This document shows, one piece after another, positions 33,705-46,310 of a DNA stretch of 64,000 nucleotides. The position numbers and the translations under genes are program-made. The stretch is from Siphonodentalium dalli (lineage: Eukaryota; Mollusca; Scaphopoda; Gadilida; Siphonodentaliidae), in assembly GCA_032622095.1 (NCBI GenBank), contig CP136063.1, forward strand, positions 26,350,987 through 26,414,986. Reading direction: 5' to 3'. Under the pieces are notes generated by a model. The model searched no databases, was not told the DNA's origin, and saw only the letters and a list, made by a program, of their open reading frames with translations. Position 1 is the stretch's first letter, and every line of letters starts with the position of its first letter.

Positions 33705-34140
33705 ACCCGGTAGCTCCACCCGTTACCGAGATCTGGTCTGCGCATGCGCGAAGCTGGCGTCGCACGGGCTCGGCGACCCGATAAAATTTGTACCCGGCGC
33801 AAGATACATTCACATAGCAAATTTCAAGTCGATAGCTCCACCCGTTTCCGGTATCTTGTCTGCGCATGCGCTGCACGGGCGTCGCATGGGCTCGGCGACC
33901 CGATAAAATTTGTACCCGGCGCAAGATACATTCACATAGCAAATTTCAAGTTGATAGCTCCACCCGTTTCCGAGATCTCGTCTGCGCATGCGCTGCACGG
34001 GCGTCGCACGGGCTCGGCGACCCGATAAAATTTGTACCCGGCGCAAGATACATTCACATAGCAAATTTCAAGTCGATAGCTCCACCCGTTTCCGAGATCT
34101 CGTCTGCGCATGCGCTGCACGGGCGTCGCACGGGCTCGCC
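33705..34140 (+). repeat. 122-bp tandem array 1 with TGCGCATGCGC cores
   Basis: About 3.5 units, exactly 122 bp apart (GATAGCTCCA at 33831, 33953, 34075), each with CTGCGCATGCGC, GTCGCACGGGCTCGGCGACC and ACCCGGCGCAAGATACATTC. 122 is not a multiple of three, so long ORFs slide through all frames on both strands; these are artefacts. GC and CpG are clearly higher than in flanking DNA. Confidence 0.9.
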
Positions 34141-34442
34141 AATACGACAACGACCACCGCCTGATCAAACTACACATACGTACCAAGTTTCGTCCCGATC
34201 GGTCGAGAATCGTAGATTTGTATGAAGTACAACACACACACAAACATAAATATATAAGAGAGATATGTAAATTAGATAGATTGTATCAAAATATATAGGA
34301 GAGATATGTAAATGATCTACACACCATTACTGGTGTTTGTCAAAGTTTAGTGGGGTATATCAATACTCATTCACGATCATATCATTGAGGTCCGGAGGGT
34401 GTGGGCTATCTCTCGAATACACGGAGTTCTCAAAATATATAG

Positions 34443-34812
34443 AAGAGAAGACTAGCAGGTTAGTCCGCCACTGGCGGCATTCGTCTCATGGCTTTGTTTC
34501 AGAAACATGACATTTTTTTAATTTAACCAAATTTCAAGTCGATAGCTCCACCCGTTTCCGAGATCTGGTCTGCGCATGCGCGAAGCGTGCGTCGCACGGG
34601 CTCGGCGACCCGATAAAATTCGTACCCGGGGCAAGATACATTCACATACCAAATTTCAAGTCGATAGCTCAACCGGTTTCCGAGATCTCGTCTGCGCATG
34701 CGCGAAGCTGGCGTCGCACGGACTCGGCCACCCGATAAAATTTGTATCCGGGGCAAGATACATTCACATAGCAAATTTCAAGTCGATAGCTCCACCCGTT
34801 TGCGAGATAACG
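34443..34812 (+). repeat. 122-bp tandem array 2
   Basis: A unit head GACTAGCAGGTTAGTCCGCC at 34451, then about 2.3 of the 122-bp units with TGCGCATGCGC at 34571 and 34693. Confidence 0.85.
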
Positions 34813-35320
34813 CATTCTTTGTTTTTCAATGAGTTAATTCATGGTACCCGTCCTCCCCGTCCTAAACTTCAGAGCGGACAGTCAATTAATCCCGTCGTGA
34901 AATCCCTCTGCATAATATTTCGAGCTCTTAGATCAATTCTGCCTTTTTAGTTGCATTTCGTCCGCATCCGTATTTCGGACGCATGGGGTCAGTCGTTTAG
35001 CCACGTCCATTGGAATCCGCATCGGAGGCATGGGGTATCGTTTAGCCACGTCCATTGTAATAAAGAGCGTTAATTGTTAAAACCTCCGTATAAGGTATAG
35101 ATAAAGAGCGTTATTGCATTAACCCCCGCCGTGCCTTTGCGGTGATTTGGGAGTGGATAAAGGGTGCTCAGAGCTTCTCGAAAACACGAATACGGCGGTG
35201 TCGGTGGGATTTTACACTTACATACGAAATTTGATCTCAATCTGTACACGCGTTTTGGATTCTATGAAGTACATACATACACACATATATATATACGAAG
35301 TCTCAAAATATATAGTATAG
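34813..35320. repeat. repeat pieces shared with 33.0-33.5 and 35.9-36.6 kb
   Basis: CGCCGTGCCTTTGCGGTGAT, AAAGAGCGTTATTGCATTAA and a tail ending ACACATATATATATACGAAG match neighbouring mosaics. Non-coding. Confidence 0.65.
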
Positions 35321-35321
35321 A

Positions 35322-35735
35322 CTAGCAGGTTAGCCCGCCACCGGCGGCTTGTCCGAAACATGACATTTTTTTATATATATTTTTTAATTTTTTAGTTCCA
35401 CGCGTTTCAATAAGAAAAATTTGTACCCGGTAGCTCCACCCGTTTCCGAGATCTGGTCTGCGCATGCGCGAAGCTGGCGTCGCACGGGCTCGGTGACCCG
35501 ATAAAATGTGTGCCCGGCGCAAGATACATTCACATAGTAAATTTCAAGTCGATAGCTCCACCCGTTTCCTAGATCTCGTCTGCGCATGTGCTGCACAGGC
35601 GTCGCACGGGCTCGGCGACCCGATAAAATTGTACCCGGCGCAAGATACATTCACATACCAAATTTCAAGTCGATAGCTCCACCCGTTTCCGATATCTCGT
35701 CTGCGCATGCGCTGCTCGGGCGTCGCACGGGCTCG
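35322..35735 (+). repeat. 122-bp tandem array 3
   Basis: Head GACTAGCAGGTTAGCCCGCC, then about 2.6 units with TGCGCATGCGC at 35459 and 35702 and a mutated core (TGCGCATGTGC) at 35580. The tail AAGTTTCGTCCCGATCGGTC follows. Confidence 0.85.
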
Positions 35736-37340
35736 CCAATACAATAGCGACGACCACATATGGTCAAACTACACTCACGTACCAAGTTTCGTCCCGATCG
35801 GTCGAGGTGTTGGTATCTGATGCAAAAGATGAAATTGTGAGTGTTGGTCAATAGTCCCCGCCGTGAACCTCATTGTCACAGAGAGCGGACAGTCAATTAA
35901 CCCCGTTGTGAACCTCAATCACCAACGCGACGTAAACATGTGTTGCGTTCTAAAAATAGGAAAGCACTTTCTCTCTGCATAATTCTGCAGATGCTAATAA
36001 CGTTGCTCCCCGTAGGTAGCAATATCGTTGTTGTTGATATTTACGGCTTGGGGGCTAGTTTCTTATTTAGCAAGTTTGAGCTCAATCGGTTCGAGTCTAT
36101 AAAGGACACACTCATATATATGACACTTCCCGTAGGTAGCAATTTTGACCTCAATCGGCATTCCCTGGAATATCCCGTAGATTGGCAGATTCCAGTAGCT
36201 TTATAACGGTATATCTGGGGAGAAATCTGATGCTATATTCGTGATTATCTGGGATGATTTCGGTATATTATAATATACTGTAAAAACAAAGCGCGCCATC
36301 CGTGCTCGCAGGGTTGGTCAGAAACAAATGTTTTTTAAATTTAATGTATGTTCCGTATATCTCTCTGCAGATGCAAATAACGTTGAATGGCAAACAGACG
36401 CTCTTTATAGAGAAGCGTAAAAAACAAACGCTCATTAAATAATCACGCCGTGCCTTTGCGGTGATTAGAGATTGGAGAACGGGTGCTTCTCTAAACCGCG
36501 ACCACGGTCGTGTCGGTGGGATTTGACACTTACATAGGAAGTTTGAGCTTAATCTGTACACGCGTTTTGGATTCTATGAAGTACACACACATATATACGA
36601 AGTCCCAAAATACATAGTATAGATAGACTAGAAGGTGGCCCGACTTCGTCCGGGCTTTGACCTTGAATTGACCATTTTGAAGGTCAAGTGGGGCCAAACA
36701 CCAACACCCCAAAAATGGTGGAAATCGGCCCAGCGGATACCGGGAAATCGGCCCAGCGGATACCGAGATACCCTATGCATTAAATTTCGTCCGTAAAAAT
36801 CCGCCAGTTTAAACCGATTTGATTTCCACTCAAGTATATAAACGCGCCTCATTTACACATGCTCGTTAATTAAAAGATAAATTACCATCGGTGCCCGAGA
36901 TATCGCCAAGACGTCTGAAAAAGTCAAATGCGTGAATGTGATGTAACATAATGACCTCTAGCGACGTCATAGAAGTTACGCATTGTTTTTATCCTGATGG
37001 AAGATAGTACCACTTCTTCTTGATAATTGAGGCAGATAACTAAAACGGATACATACACATTATATATCGTTGGAAAGAGGAAACACGAAAGATTCTCACA
37101 GTATCATTATTATGACTGGCATTTCATTTAACTCAAATGAAAGTCCCGTAACACAGCGTAAAACAGATTTGACCTCGGCACGTGAAAAGTTGACCTCGGA
37201 TCTGAAAATTAATATGCCCATGTTCGTTCCCGGGTTGAATTACGTGTCCGTACCAAGTTTGGTCGAAATCGGTCCAGCCGTGTTCGAGTCCATTGCGAAC
37301 ACACACACACAGACACACAGATCTTCCAAAATATATAATA
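35736..37340. repeat. mosaic of related repeat units
   Basis: Includes a second copy of TGTTGCGTTCTAAAAATAGG at 35939, of AACAGACGCTCTTTATAG near 36393 and of the head GACTAGAAGGTGGCCCGACT at 36627. It closes with TTTGGTCGAAATCGGTCCAG, a CACACACACACAGACACACA run and TATATAATAGACTAG. No gene. Confidence 0.65.
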
Positions 37341-37860
37341 GACTAGCCGATGAGCCCGACGTTGTCCGGGCTATTCAAAATCCAAATTTCAAGTCGATAG
37401 CTATTCAAAAACCAAATTTCAAGTCGATAGCTCCACCCGTTTCCGAGATCTGGTCTGCGCATGTGCGAAGCTGGCGTCACACGGGCTCGGCGAACCGATA
37501 AAATTCGTATCCGGGGCAAGATACATTCACATAGCAAATTTCAAGTCGATAGCTCCACCCGTTTCCGAGATCTCGTCTGCGCATGCACGAAGCTGGCGCC
37601 GCACGGGCTCGGCGACCCGATAAAATTTGTATCCGGGGCAAGATACATTCACATAGCAAATTTCAAGTCGATAGCTCCACCCGTTTCGGAGATCTCGTCT
37701 GCGCATGCGCGAAGCGGGCGCCACACGGGCTCGCCAATACGCCAACGTCGACCGCCTGGTCAAACTACACACACGTACCAAGTTTCGTCCCGATCGGTCG
37801 AGAATCGTAGATTTTTATAAATGACAGACATACAGACAGACAGACAGACAAACAGAGGTC
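37341..37860 (+). repeat. 122-bp tandem array 4
   Basis: Head GACTAGCCGATGAGCCCGAC, about 2.9 units with one intact TGCGCATGCGC (37700) and mutated cores, then AAGTTTCGTCCCGATCGGTC and a CAGACAGACAGACAGAC tail. Confidence 0.85.
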
Positions 37861-38135
37861 TTCAAAATATATATGAGACTAGCCGATGAGCCCGACGTTG
37901 CCCGGGCTATTCAAAAACCAAATTTCAAGTCGATAGCTCCACCCGTTCCCGAGATCTGGTCTGCGCATGTGCGAAGCTGGCGTCACACGGGCTCGGCGAC
38001 CCGATAAAATTCGTATCCGGGGCAAGATACAATCACATACTAAATTTCAAGTCGATAGCTCCACCCGTTTCCGAGATCTGGTCTGCGCATGCGCGAAGCT
38101 GGCGTCGCACGGGCTCAGAGACCCGATAAAATTAA
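37861..38135 (+). repeat. 122-bp tandem array 5
   Basis: Head GACTAGCCGATGAGCCCGAC at about 37877 and about 1.7 units with TGCGCATGCGC at 38084. The array stops abruptly after CCCGATAAAATTAATAATC. Confidence 0.85.
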
Positions 38136-38468
38136 TAATCAGAAAGGCCAATCTCCAATTTCTGGAAATGTTGATACTGCACCTTGCATACATCTTATAT
38201 TCATAATTATAATTAGTTCATGTTTCCTTCAAATAAATCGGCTTGTGAAATCGGTTGGGATAATACTGGTTTAGTTCAAGTCCCATCTTTAAACTATTCC
38301 TTAGATTACTTTCAGCTCAGATCCAGTGGTCTGAATATTTGTAAATGATGCTATATCTATTTGAAATAGTGACATTGAAGCCAGGGAGTTTCACCATGCC
38401 TTCTCCTTTCTTTGACAAGGTCTTCGATCTGGAAATAGATCAAAGTTACAAATGAATTAGCATCACAC

Positions 38469-39876
38469 ATTTTAGCTCAACTTTACTTTGTAAAGTTTGA
38501 GCTATTGCCATGGCTTGGTATCCGTCGTGCGTGTGTGTGCGTGTGTGTGCGTGATTCGTCAACAATTTCCTTTAGCACGGGCTACAGTTCGTACCTTTGG
38601 TCCGATTATCATGAAATTTGGCCGCCAGTGGCCATCATGGTTTTCAAAATTCAATCCATTAGCACGGGCTACAGGCCGTACTGTTTGTCTTATTGTCATG
38701 AAATTTGTCATGGATGTTAATATTGACATGTAGATGGGAACGAGTAATTTTGGGGTCATTCGGCCAAAAATAATGGCCGCCGGCAGCCATCTTAGATTTT
38801 ACTCTTTGCATGACTAAATCCCTTGACACAGGCTACAGGTTGTACATTTGGTCTGATCATCATAAAATTTGTAATGGATGTTAACAATGACATGCAGATG
38901 TGAACGAGTCATTTTGGGTCATTCGGGCAAAAAACATGGCCGCCAGCAGCCATCTTGAATTTTACTCTTTGTATGACTAAATCCTTTAGCACAGGCTACA
39001 GGTCGTACCCTTAGTCTGATCATCATGAAATTTGTCGTCGCTGTTGAAATTGGAATTTAGATGGAAACGAGTCATTTTGGGGTCATACGGACAAAAAACA
39101 TGGCTGTCAGCGGCCATCTTTGATTTCAAAATGTAATATGAGCACAGGCCACAGTTCGTACTGTTCGTCTGATCATCATGAAATTTATCATGGATGTTAA
39201 TATTGATATGTAGATGGGAACGAGTAATTTTGGGGTCATTCGGCCAAAAAACACGGCCGCCAGCAGCCATCATGGATTTTACTCTTTGTATGACTAAATT
39301 CTTTAGCACGGGCTACAGGTCCTACCTTTAGTCTGATCATCATAAAATGTGTCATGGATGTTAACAATGACATGTAGATGGGAATGAGTCATTTTGGGGT
39401 CATTTGGTCAAAAAACATGGCCGCCAGCAGCCATCTTGGATTTTACTCTTTGCATGACTAAATCTTTTAGCATGGGCTACAGGTGGTACCTTTAGTCTGA
39501 TCATCATAAAATTTGTAATGGCTGTTGAAATTGGTATGTAGATGGGAAAGAGTCATGTTGAATCATTCGGACAAAAAACATGGCCGCCAGCGGCCATCTT
39601 GGATTTCAAAATTTAATCCATTAGCACGGGCCACAGGTTGTACAGTTCGTCTGATCATCATGAAATTTGTCATGGATGTTAACGACTCATTTTGGGGTCA
39701 ATCGGCCGAAAACATGGCCGCCAGCAGCCATCTTGGATTTTACTTTTCTCTTCATGTCCATAAACTAGTATTAGACATTCAACTTTCCACATTTCTAATC
39801 GCTCCATTGACTGTAATACATTAAATTATTCCCTTTCCAAGTTGAGCTACATTGACACTTTCATTTATAATCTATC
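38469..39876 (+). mobile_element. monomer-array element, plus copy
   Basis: Starts TTTTAGCTCAACTTTACTTT, then GAGCTATTGCCATGG and a GTGTGTGCGTG run. About seven tandem monomers of 130-165 bp follow, each with CATGGCCGCCAGCAGCCAT and GGGCTACAGGTCGTACC. It ends GTTGAGCTACATTGACACTT. Two monomer versions recur, one with TTTTACTCTTTGTATGACTA, one with TTTCAAAATTTAATCC. An inverted copy lies at 49175-50803. No coding frame. Confidence 0.85.
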
Positions 39877-40969
39877 TGATCATGCATGAAAATTTATAAA
39901 AATTGTCATAGTGGGATTCAATCATGTGATATAATATTTACTAGCCTTACTGAGTTTTTTTCTTCATCAGCTTATAAAATGACTTCAGCATAAGCAGGCA
40001 CTATGGCCGATTCTCTTAACATATTACTTCAAAATGGTCTGAGATGAAACTTGATTCAAATTATTACTCATTTTAGCACACAAGGACTACTGTTTATGAC
40101 ACATAGGAACCAGTTGTCTGTCAAACAATCAATGGCCATTGGGCAGATTTGACATTTGACATCTCAAAAAATTTTGTCTCACACAAATCTTCATTACATT
40201 TTTATTTATTCAAATGGAAGATATAATATGGACTAAGGAAAATCATCTGATTTCATGAAATTCTGTTTATGCCATTCAAGTCCAAAAATTACCAACATTA
40301 TCTTGAGAGAAGAAAGTAATGAGGGACGTACCTCTTGTATTTTGAAACCAAATACCATTATCTTGGCAGCCATGAAATGTCTGATGTATTTTACTTTATT
40401 CTGAAAATAAGGAAGATAAGAAGTGAAGTTCAACATTTCAACTCAAAAGCAGTCATGGTATGTAAAACATATTGCATACATAAAGCATTCTTGGTAAAGG
40501 TTACATTTATTATGCAAAGGTTTCTGATACTTTCATTATTTCTACAAATGTGCAGGTATTTAGAGTTGTCAACTGAAGTATGCCACTGTGATTGGAACAT
40601 TTTCCCATCCCCAATTCATTGCAATTAATATCAAATTTGAAAAACAGGAAATGTTGTTTGGTTTTGTCACATCTATAAACTATTAGAACAAGGGACAAAC
40701 TATCAGTGACGGGACTTCCCATTGGGAATAAACCCCCCAGCACAATTAGGCTACATGAACGGTAGCCATATTACGAATTACCATATTTCTAAAAAAAACA
40801 AACAAACATAAGGAATACAAACATAACAAAATTCTGCAAATTGCAATACATTTGTAAGTCAAATGAAAGTGACATTGTAGCTCAATTTGGGAAGGAAATC
40901 ATATTTTGCTGATCAATGAATATAATGATAAAGAAGAAGGAACTAACTGAAAGTCATCCCAAAAATCCA
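39877..40969. other. unannotated stretch
   Basis: AT-rich DNA. A possible terminal exon begins after ACAAATGTGCAG near 40554 (YLELSTEVCHCDWN.., stop at 40628, AATAAA near 40730), but the support is only an acceptor and a short frame. Confidence 0.3.
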
Positions 40970-41119
40970 TATGATGGTTGGTGATGATCGAATGAGGGAT
41001 ACGGTTTGTAGGGTGTGCCAAATTATTTAGTTATGCAAAGTGTAAATTCCAAGATGGACGCTGGTGGCAATGTTTTTCATTAAATATTTGTCAAAATAGG
41101 AGGCTCCCATCTAGAGGTC
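40970..41119 (-). repeat. single diverged ~150-bp monomer
   Basis: GGTGATGATCGAATGAGGGA, AAGATGGACGCTGGTGGCAA and GGCTCCCATCTAGAGGTCAC match the monomers at 61.7-62.1 kb in the same orientation. Confidence 0.7.
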
Positions 41120-41623
41120 ACACTATCCCAGAGAGCATGACATGGTTGGGCCAAAGTTGGCACAACCACCCTCTGAATGGTTGGGCCAACGTTGGGTCAA
41201 CGTAATTGTGCTCATTGGGTCAACATATTGGGCCTATGTTGGGCCAACGTTGGACGAAATATACAGAGCGTTGGTCGGGGTCCAACGTTGGGCCAACGTT
41301 GATATCCAGACCACATGGTTGGCATAACGTTGGCCCAACATTGGAAACTAAACCCGTTGGTTGGCACAACGTTGACCCAACGGAGGGACAAGGTTGGAAC
41401 CTCAAACTAAATTGGTTGGCATAATGTTGGGAAATTCTATTTTGTTTTTGGCATCCAATATGTCTAATCCGTTAATAATTCAGTTACCACCATCAGCCAC
41501 AATCTCACTATCTGGTGTACGTTTGTGAGAAACTAATATGCACGTCAGTGATATAAGTATTCTCCGCTATAATCTATATGTAGGCCTATGGCGTGCAAAC
41601 ATTCAGAAATTTGCGATTCTGAG
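41120..41623 (+). mobile_element. GTTGGGCCAACG repeat element, copy B
   Basis: Same ends and tail as copy A (19112-19560) in the same orientation. Its core has more GTTGGGCCAACGTTGG units, and the tail carries TTTTGGCATCCAATATGT, absent from copy A. Confidence 0.75.
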
Positions 41624-43138
41624 ACAAATATTGGGAAAATAATTTATTAAATTTTACTCAAAAGAGTAGTTTCTCACATCTTTTGGGATGGGGGTATAAA
41701 AACGAGAGGCCGATCACGATCGGCAGATGTTAACCCATCCCTTGGCGATAAAAATTTACTATGATCGGATAAATGAGAGTTTTGGTGTAATGGTGTTGAA
41801 TTATAGAGTATACGGTTATGTACTATTATAGACAAATTTACATCACACAAATTATGGGAGTTTATGGGTCACTGGCATTTATATAAGAGAATACACTCTT
41901 ACAGGATCGGTAATGCTAAACCACCACAGCCTTGGGTTAAATGTGAAAGGTGTGACCTGGACATGGAATACTTAGGTTAAGTGAGTTCAATTTAAGTTTA
42001 CAATAATAATAATATCAACAATATAGTACACAGATAAGCCACCACACTGCTGACCCATTAATATCAATTATATAGCAGAGCTCTCAACAATCACAGGAAT
42101 TATGTATGTTGAAAACTGACCTCTCTATTAAACCAATAATAATTATAATGACCTCAGACCAGCTGAAGATATAACTCTGCAGCACAGATGTACATGTCTA
42201 CTGTTAATATCATGTGATGTTTATTGTTGAATCTTTATTTTAAATTAGATACCGTACCATAGCCTTCTTTATCGTGACATTATTTGCACACTGGCATAAG
42301 AGACATCAGAAAATAATATAGCCTTATCAATAGCTAAGTAGTCGAAAGGCATGGGATAGCATTGGTGAATTGGTTTTAATGTTTCTCCAAACAGATTTAC
42401 CAGTACATAACACAAGATTTTGGACAGATTGAAACAAATTTGGTGTGGTGATTCGGGGTACCCTTGGCAGAGTTATAATTGTGTTAGTTTTTCAAATTTG
42501 TTTAACTTAAAAAAAATTGTTTTTAATTATTTAAAAAAAAAGATTGGGAACCTTTTTATCAACGTGTATCATAATCATCAATATCTAAATAAAAACCAAT
42601 GAAAGAGTCACTGACATTTTTTTATTATTATTATAAAACATAAAAATAAAAATTATTTTTTCAAATTTGTTTTCGAAAAAGGGTCATAACTCCTTTAAAA
42701 TAAATTGGATCGAACCCATATTCAAACTCAAACTGTATTGTGGGCTGTGAAACTTATATACAAAATTGTTAGAGTTATACAAAAAATGTTAGAGTTATCG
42801 CATTATGCCTAAAGTGTACTTGCAGAGTACAAGAAAAATATATCAAACCTGGTGTGCCCCTTTAATATTTCAATTCACATTTGTAATCAATTGAAATTAA
42901 TGTCCAACAAATCTACTAAACACAATCACATTATTAATCTCCAATAGTAATGCTATTAAACAATGAAACCAGATTATGCCTTTAAGATGGAATTTAAATA
43001 ACCATGCATATCAAATATATAGTAGAAACATTCCATCTATGCTATTCTATTCTATCTCAGCATATGGCCAGAGATACTTTTAATATAGAGTATAAAGTAT
43101 ATACAAGAAAACCATAGTCAGAAATGGTAACGCCACCA
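41624..43138. other. AT-rich stretch with one GGTCATAACTCC monomer
   Basis: At 42680-42800 a diverged copy of the GGGCCATAACTCC..ACCCATATTCGAACTC repeat found at 46.5-46.8 kb. No gene seen. Confidence 0.45.
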
Positions 43139-43232
43139 AGATCATATTATTAGCCATAAATATAAATCATAATATAAAATATATTGGTTACATGAATGGA
43201 CCGCCTCAGAATTCCGTTAAGACAAGTAATTC
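43139..43232 (+). repeat. direct repeat L flanking an inverted-repeat pair
   Basis: AGATCATATTATTAG through TCAGAATTCCGTTAA is matched by 45557-45652 with several differences. The two copies enclose both inverted-repeat elements between them. Confidence 0.65.
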
Positions 43233-43574
43233 TTCAAATTATTACAATGAACTACGGCTTATAAATTACTGCAGGTTTCTCATTCGCCACACCAGAATGC
43301 TTCTAAATGCGGATCAAAGCTAAGAGTGCATGGCACAGCCATTGTTCATAGACATTTTACAGATAGCGAGAATGATGCATGCTGGGAACGAAAGTATCCA
43401 CAGCAAAGCCATGTGCTTACGGAGGCATGCGTTTATTATAGGGGATTTATGGTGGGCCTATAAAACTAATTATAACTTTGTTATCTGTCATAGTTTATGC
43501 GTGAAATTTTAAACATATATACCATGGACATATACCACTTCCAGAATGTTGAAAAACATTTTCAGTTGCTCATC

Positions 43575-44741
43575 TAGTCCAAGTCTTCTCGTACTAAAGC
43601 CGGCTAAGATATTGGGATGGAGGTGCCGGTCTTTAGTCCGAGTTCCAGGCCCATGCATTCCTTTGACACGACTTAAGCGTTAGTGACCCGCTCAAATAAA
43701 ACCACAATTATATGAAATAAAATATCACAATTGCGACAATAAACGGATATTTTCCGCAGAAGACATGCTATTTTATCTGAAACCCACATCAGTTGTGAAT
43801 TTAAAACGGTAATTTAATGCAAAAAGAGACATTTACCTCAATGTTTACAATTTTTTTAAAGTATGCGAACTCGGTTGACCTCGCGAACTGTGTTCGGCTT
43901 TTTCCGTTGAAAATATTCCGTAGATTTTGGACAACAACGCAAATTACGATGAATTCTCCATTGTAATCGTAATTATGTGTGTCAATAAATAAAATAATAA
44001 ATAGATTAATTAAACACTGGAGATATAAATGTAATACACTAAATAAATGAACCTTAAGTTTGAAAAGTCCCACTAAAACGGAAGAACTATATTTCGAAAC
44101 TGTGTGATTCGGTTCTCCGATTATTTTATCAACACATATGTCAAAATGCACATCACACGCATGGCAAGTCAGACACAAGAGTTCTAATTTGCTCCAATTT
44201 TGACAAGTTGCTTGCGAAAATTGTCAACAAAACTACCGTTCTGATCCTCCATTATGTCATTAAGTTTTTAGTGCGGGAATTGTTCTGAAAGCACATAGAA
44301 AACTGGACTTTCGGGCGATCGGTTTTCGCCATTTTTGTTCGGAAAACCCGCGCTATATATAGAAACGGGAAGTAGAATTCCCAGAACAAACAGCGGATTA
44401 TGCCGAACTTATTCGGACCACTTCGGCTTTCGGTTAAAACGTAAACAAACAGAGAAACAAATCGATGTGTGTGACAATCAACCGGAATATACCATGTGTA
44501 ATTTAACATTAAAATTTGATTATTATACACCATTATGACCATAAGATGTAAGCCTTTCCGATGTATATAGCATCATGTATTGATTTGCTAGGTAAATAGA
44601 GTAAAATACACCACAAATTCCCGCCACAGATCGTGGGCGTAACTCGTGTCAAAGGAATGGTATACAAGCGGGCTTGGACTAAAAACAGCAAATCGCCATC
44701 CAAATATCTTAGATGGTTTTAGTACAAGAAGACTTGGACTA
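43575..44741. mobile_element. foldback element with ~105-bp arms and ~0.95-kb centre
   Basis: Left arm 43575-43680 (TAGTCCAAGTCTTCTCGTAC to CATTCCTTTGACACGACTTA) pairs with right arm 44637-44741. On the minus strand the centre has a possible decayed gene: an ATG frame near 44340 (MAKTDRPKVQFSMCFQNN), an early stop, then in another frame LTCHACDVHFDICVDKIIGE, a CxxC-type start. Nothing intact remains. Confidence 0.6.
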
Positions 44742-44788
44742 TTGCTCATCGTATTTTTATAGACGAAATAGTCCGAAATTTCAGAAAA

Positions 44789-45486
44789 TTGCGCTAACTG
44801 CTCAATGTTTTAATGTGTTACAAAACGTCTGATAAAAATAGTTCTATCGGGAATATTCACACCATTTTTTTTCAGAGAACATAGAGTAAACATAGTCCTA
44901 TCGGAATATCGTAAAGGAGATTAATTAAAACCCTCAGACTGCCGAAACTGACGACATTAAATTCGCTTTTTCGTGTCCCACGGAAATGAAACTTGTCTGT
45001 CCATTGATCACGTTATTTATTTGACATAGTATTTTTTTTCTGTTGTATTTGAACACGTGCAGGCTGCACGATTATAATAACTTCAACCGATAAGCGCTGA
45101 CTGATACCCGCGCAACAGTTTGTCTCAAATAAATTGTTATCAAAACCAGGTTTTTGGCCGCGGACATAAGCCGATTAAGTGTAATGTAATTTATCCATGA
45201 ACTTGACTGAAAAATTGTGTTTCTATCACCATTAGCCACGAAAATGGGACCTCTAAACAGGCAAGTTTGATTTTCGGGGGACACGAACAAGCGAATTTAT
45301 TGTCGGCAGTTTCGGCAGTCTGAGGGTTAATTAATCCCGAATTAAACGGAACTACTTTACGATAGTCCGATAGGACTATGTTTACTCTATGCATGTTCTC
45401 TGAAAAAATAGTGTGAATATTCCAGATAGAACTCTTTTTATCAGACGTTGTGTAACACCTTAAAACATTGAGCAGTTATAGCGCAA
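44789..45486. mobile_element. 698-bp foldback MITE
   Basis: TTGCGCTAACTGCTCAATGT at the left pairs with its inverse at the right (ACATTGAGCAGTTATAGCGCAA, with small differences). Arms of about 200 bp (to about 45005 and from about 45255) include GTTTACTCTA and CTGCCGAAACTG. No coding capacity is convincing. Confidence 0.85.
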
Positions 45487-45556
45487 ACCGAAATGTGTTG
45501 TCTTGCAAGATATCACACCGCTTTAGCTAAATTTACCTTCCTACACTATCCATAAA

Positions 45557-45652
45557 GAGGATCATATATTATATACCCACGGTTTTAATTATAGAATATA
45601 AAATGTATTGGTTTCGCGAATGACCAACTCAGAATTCCGTTAAAATAACAAT
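45557..45652 (+). repeat. direct repeat R flanking the inverted-repeat pair
   Basis: Partner of 43139-43232 (ATATAAAATGTATTGG through CTCAGAATTCCGTTAA). Confidence 0.65.
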
Positions 45653-45764
45653 AACAACCAGCACCTATAACGAACCGTTTTACTGGACTTGGCCTACTGG
45701 TCGCGTAGTTCCGACTTTTAAATAAACGGAATTTCCAACTCTATAAGTAAAAGCCCCACAAGAA

Positions 45765-46310
45765 TACATTCGCCCTGTCCACCACGCAATATCAAAATCT
45801 CAGCAGCTGATACACCACAGGTGGCGTAATTACACCGGTGACTTTAAGTTTACAAGTTGAGCCTGTCCTCACTCTATCAATACGATTTATCATAAACATA
45901 TTATACACCGGTGGCGTTAACTTTACAATTTCGGCATCTACGTGATTCTATCGGTACGATTCAGTAAGGTACAAACAATCTCCATAAATTACCCACAATT
46001 CAGTTCACTACACCAGGGGCTATGATATTTTCAGGCTATCAGATTATTTATATTTTCAACAACATATTATAACACCGGTGACTTTAAGTTTACAATTTGA
46101 GCCTATCCTGACTCTATCGATAGGATTTATCATATTTTCATAAACGTATTATACACCGCTGGCGTTAACTTTACAATTTCGGCATCTACGTGATTCTATC
46201 GGTACGATTAAGTAAGGTACAAACAATCTCCAAGAATACATTCGCCCTGTACACCACGCGATATCAAAATATCAAAAGCTAGATACACCACGGGTGGCGT
46301 AATGATATGG
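45765..46310 (+). repeat. ABCBA-ordered direct repeats
   Basis: Block A (CATTCGCCCTGT..CACCACGC..ACCACAGGTGGCGTAA) occurs at 45765 and 46240. Block B (ACCGGTGACTTTAAGTTTAC to GTACAAACAATCTCC) occurs at 45834 and 46074. Copies are very similar. The pattern suggests unequal exchange or a nested duplication. Confidence 0.75.

Noticed and set aside
33263-38206. Arg-rich ORFs of up to 143 residues
   Set aside because: They follow from the stop-poor 122-bp repeat read in shifting frames on both strands.
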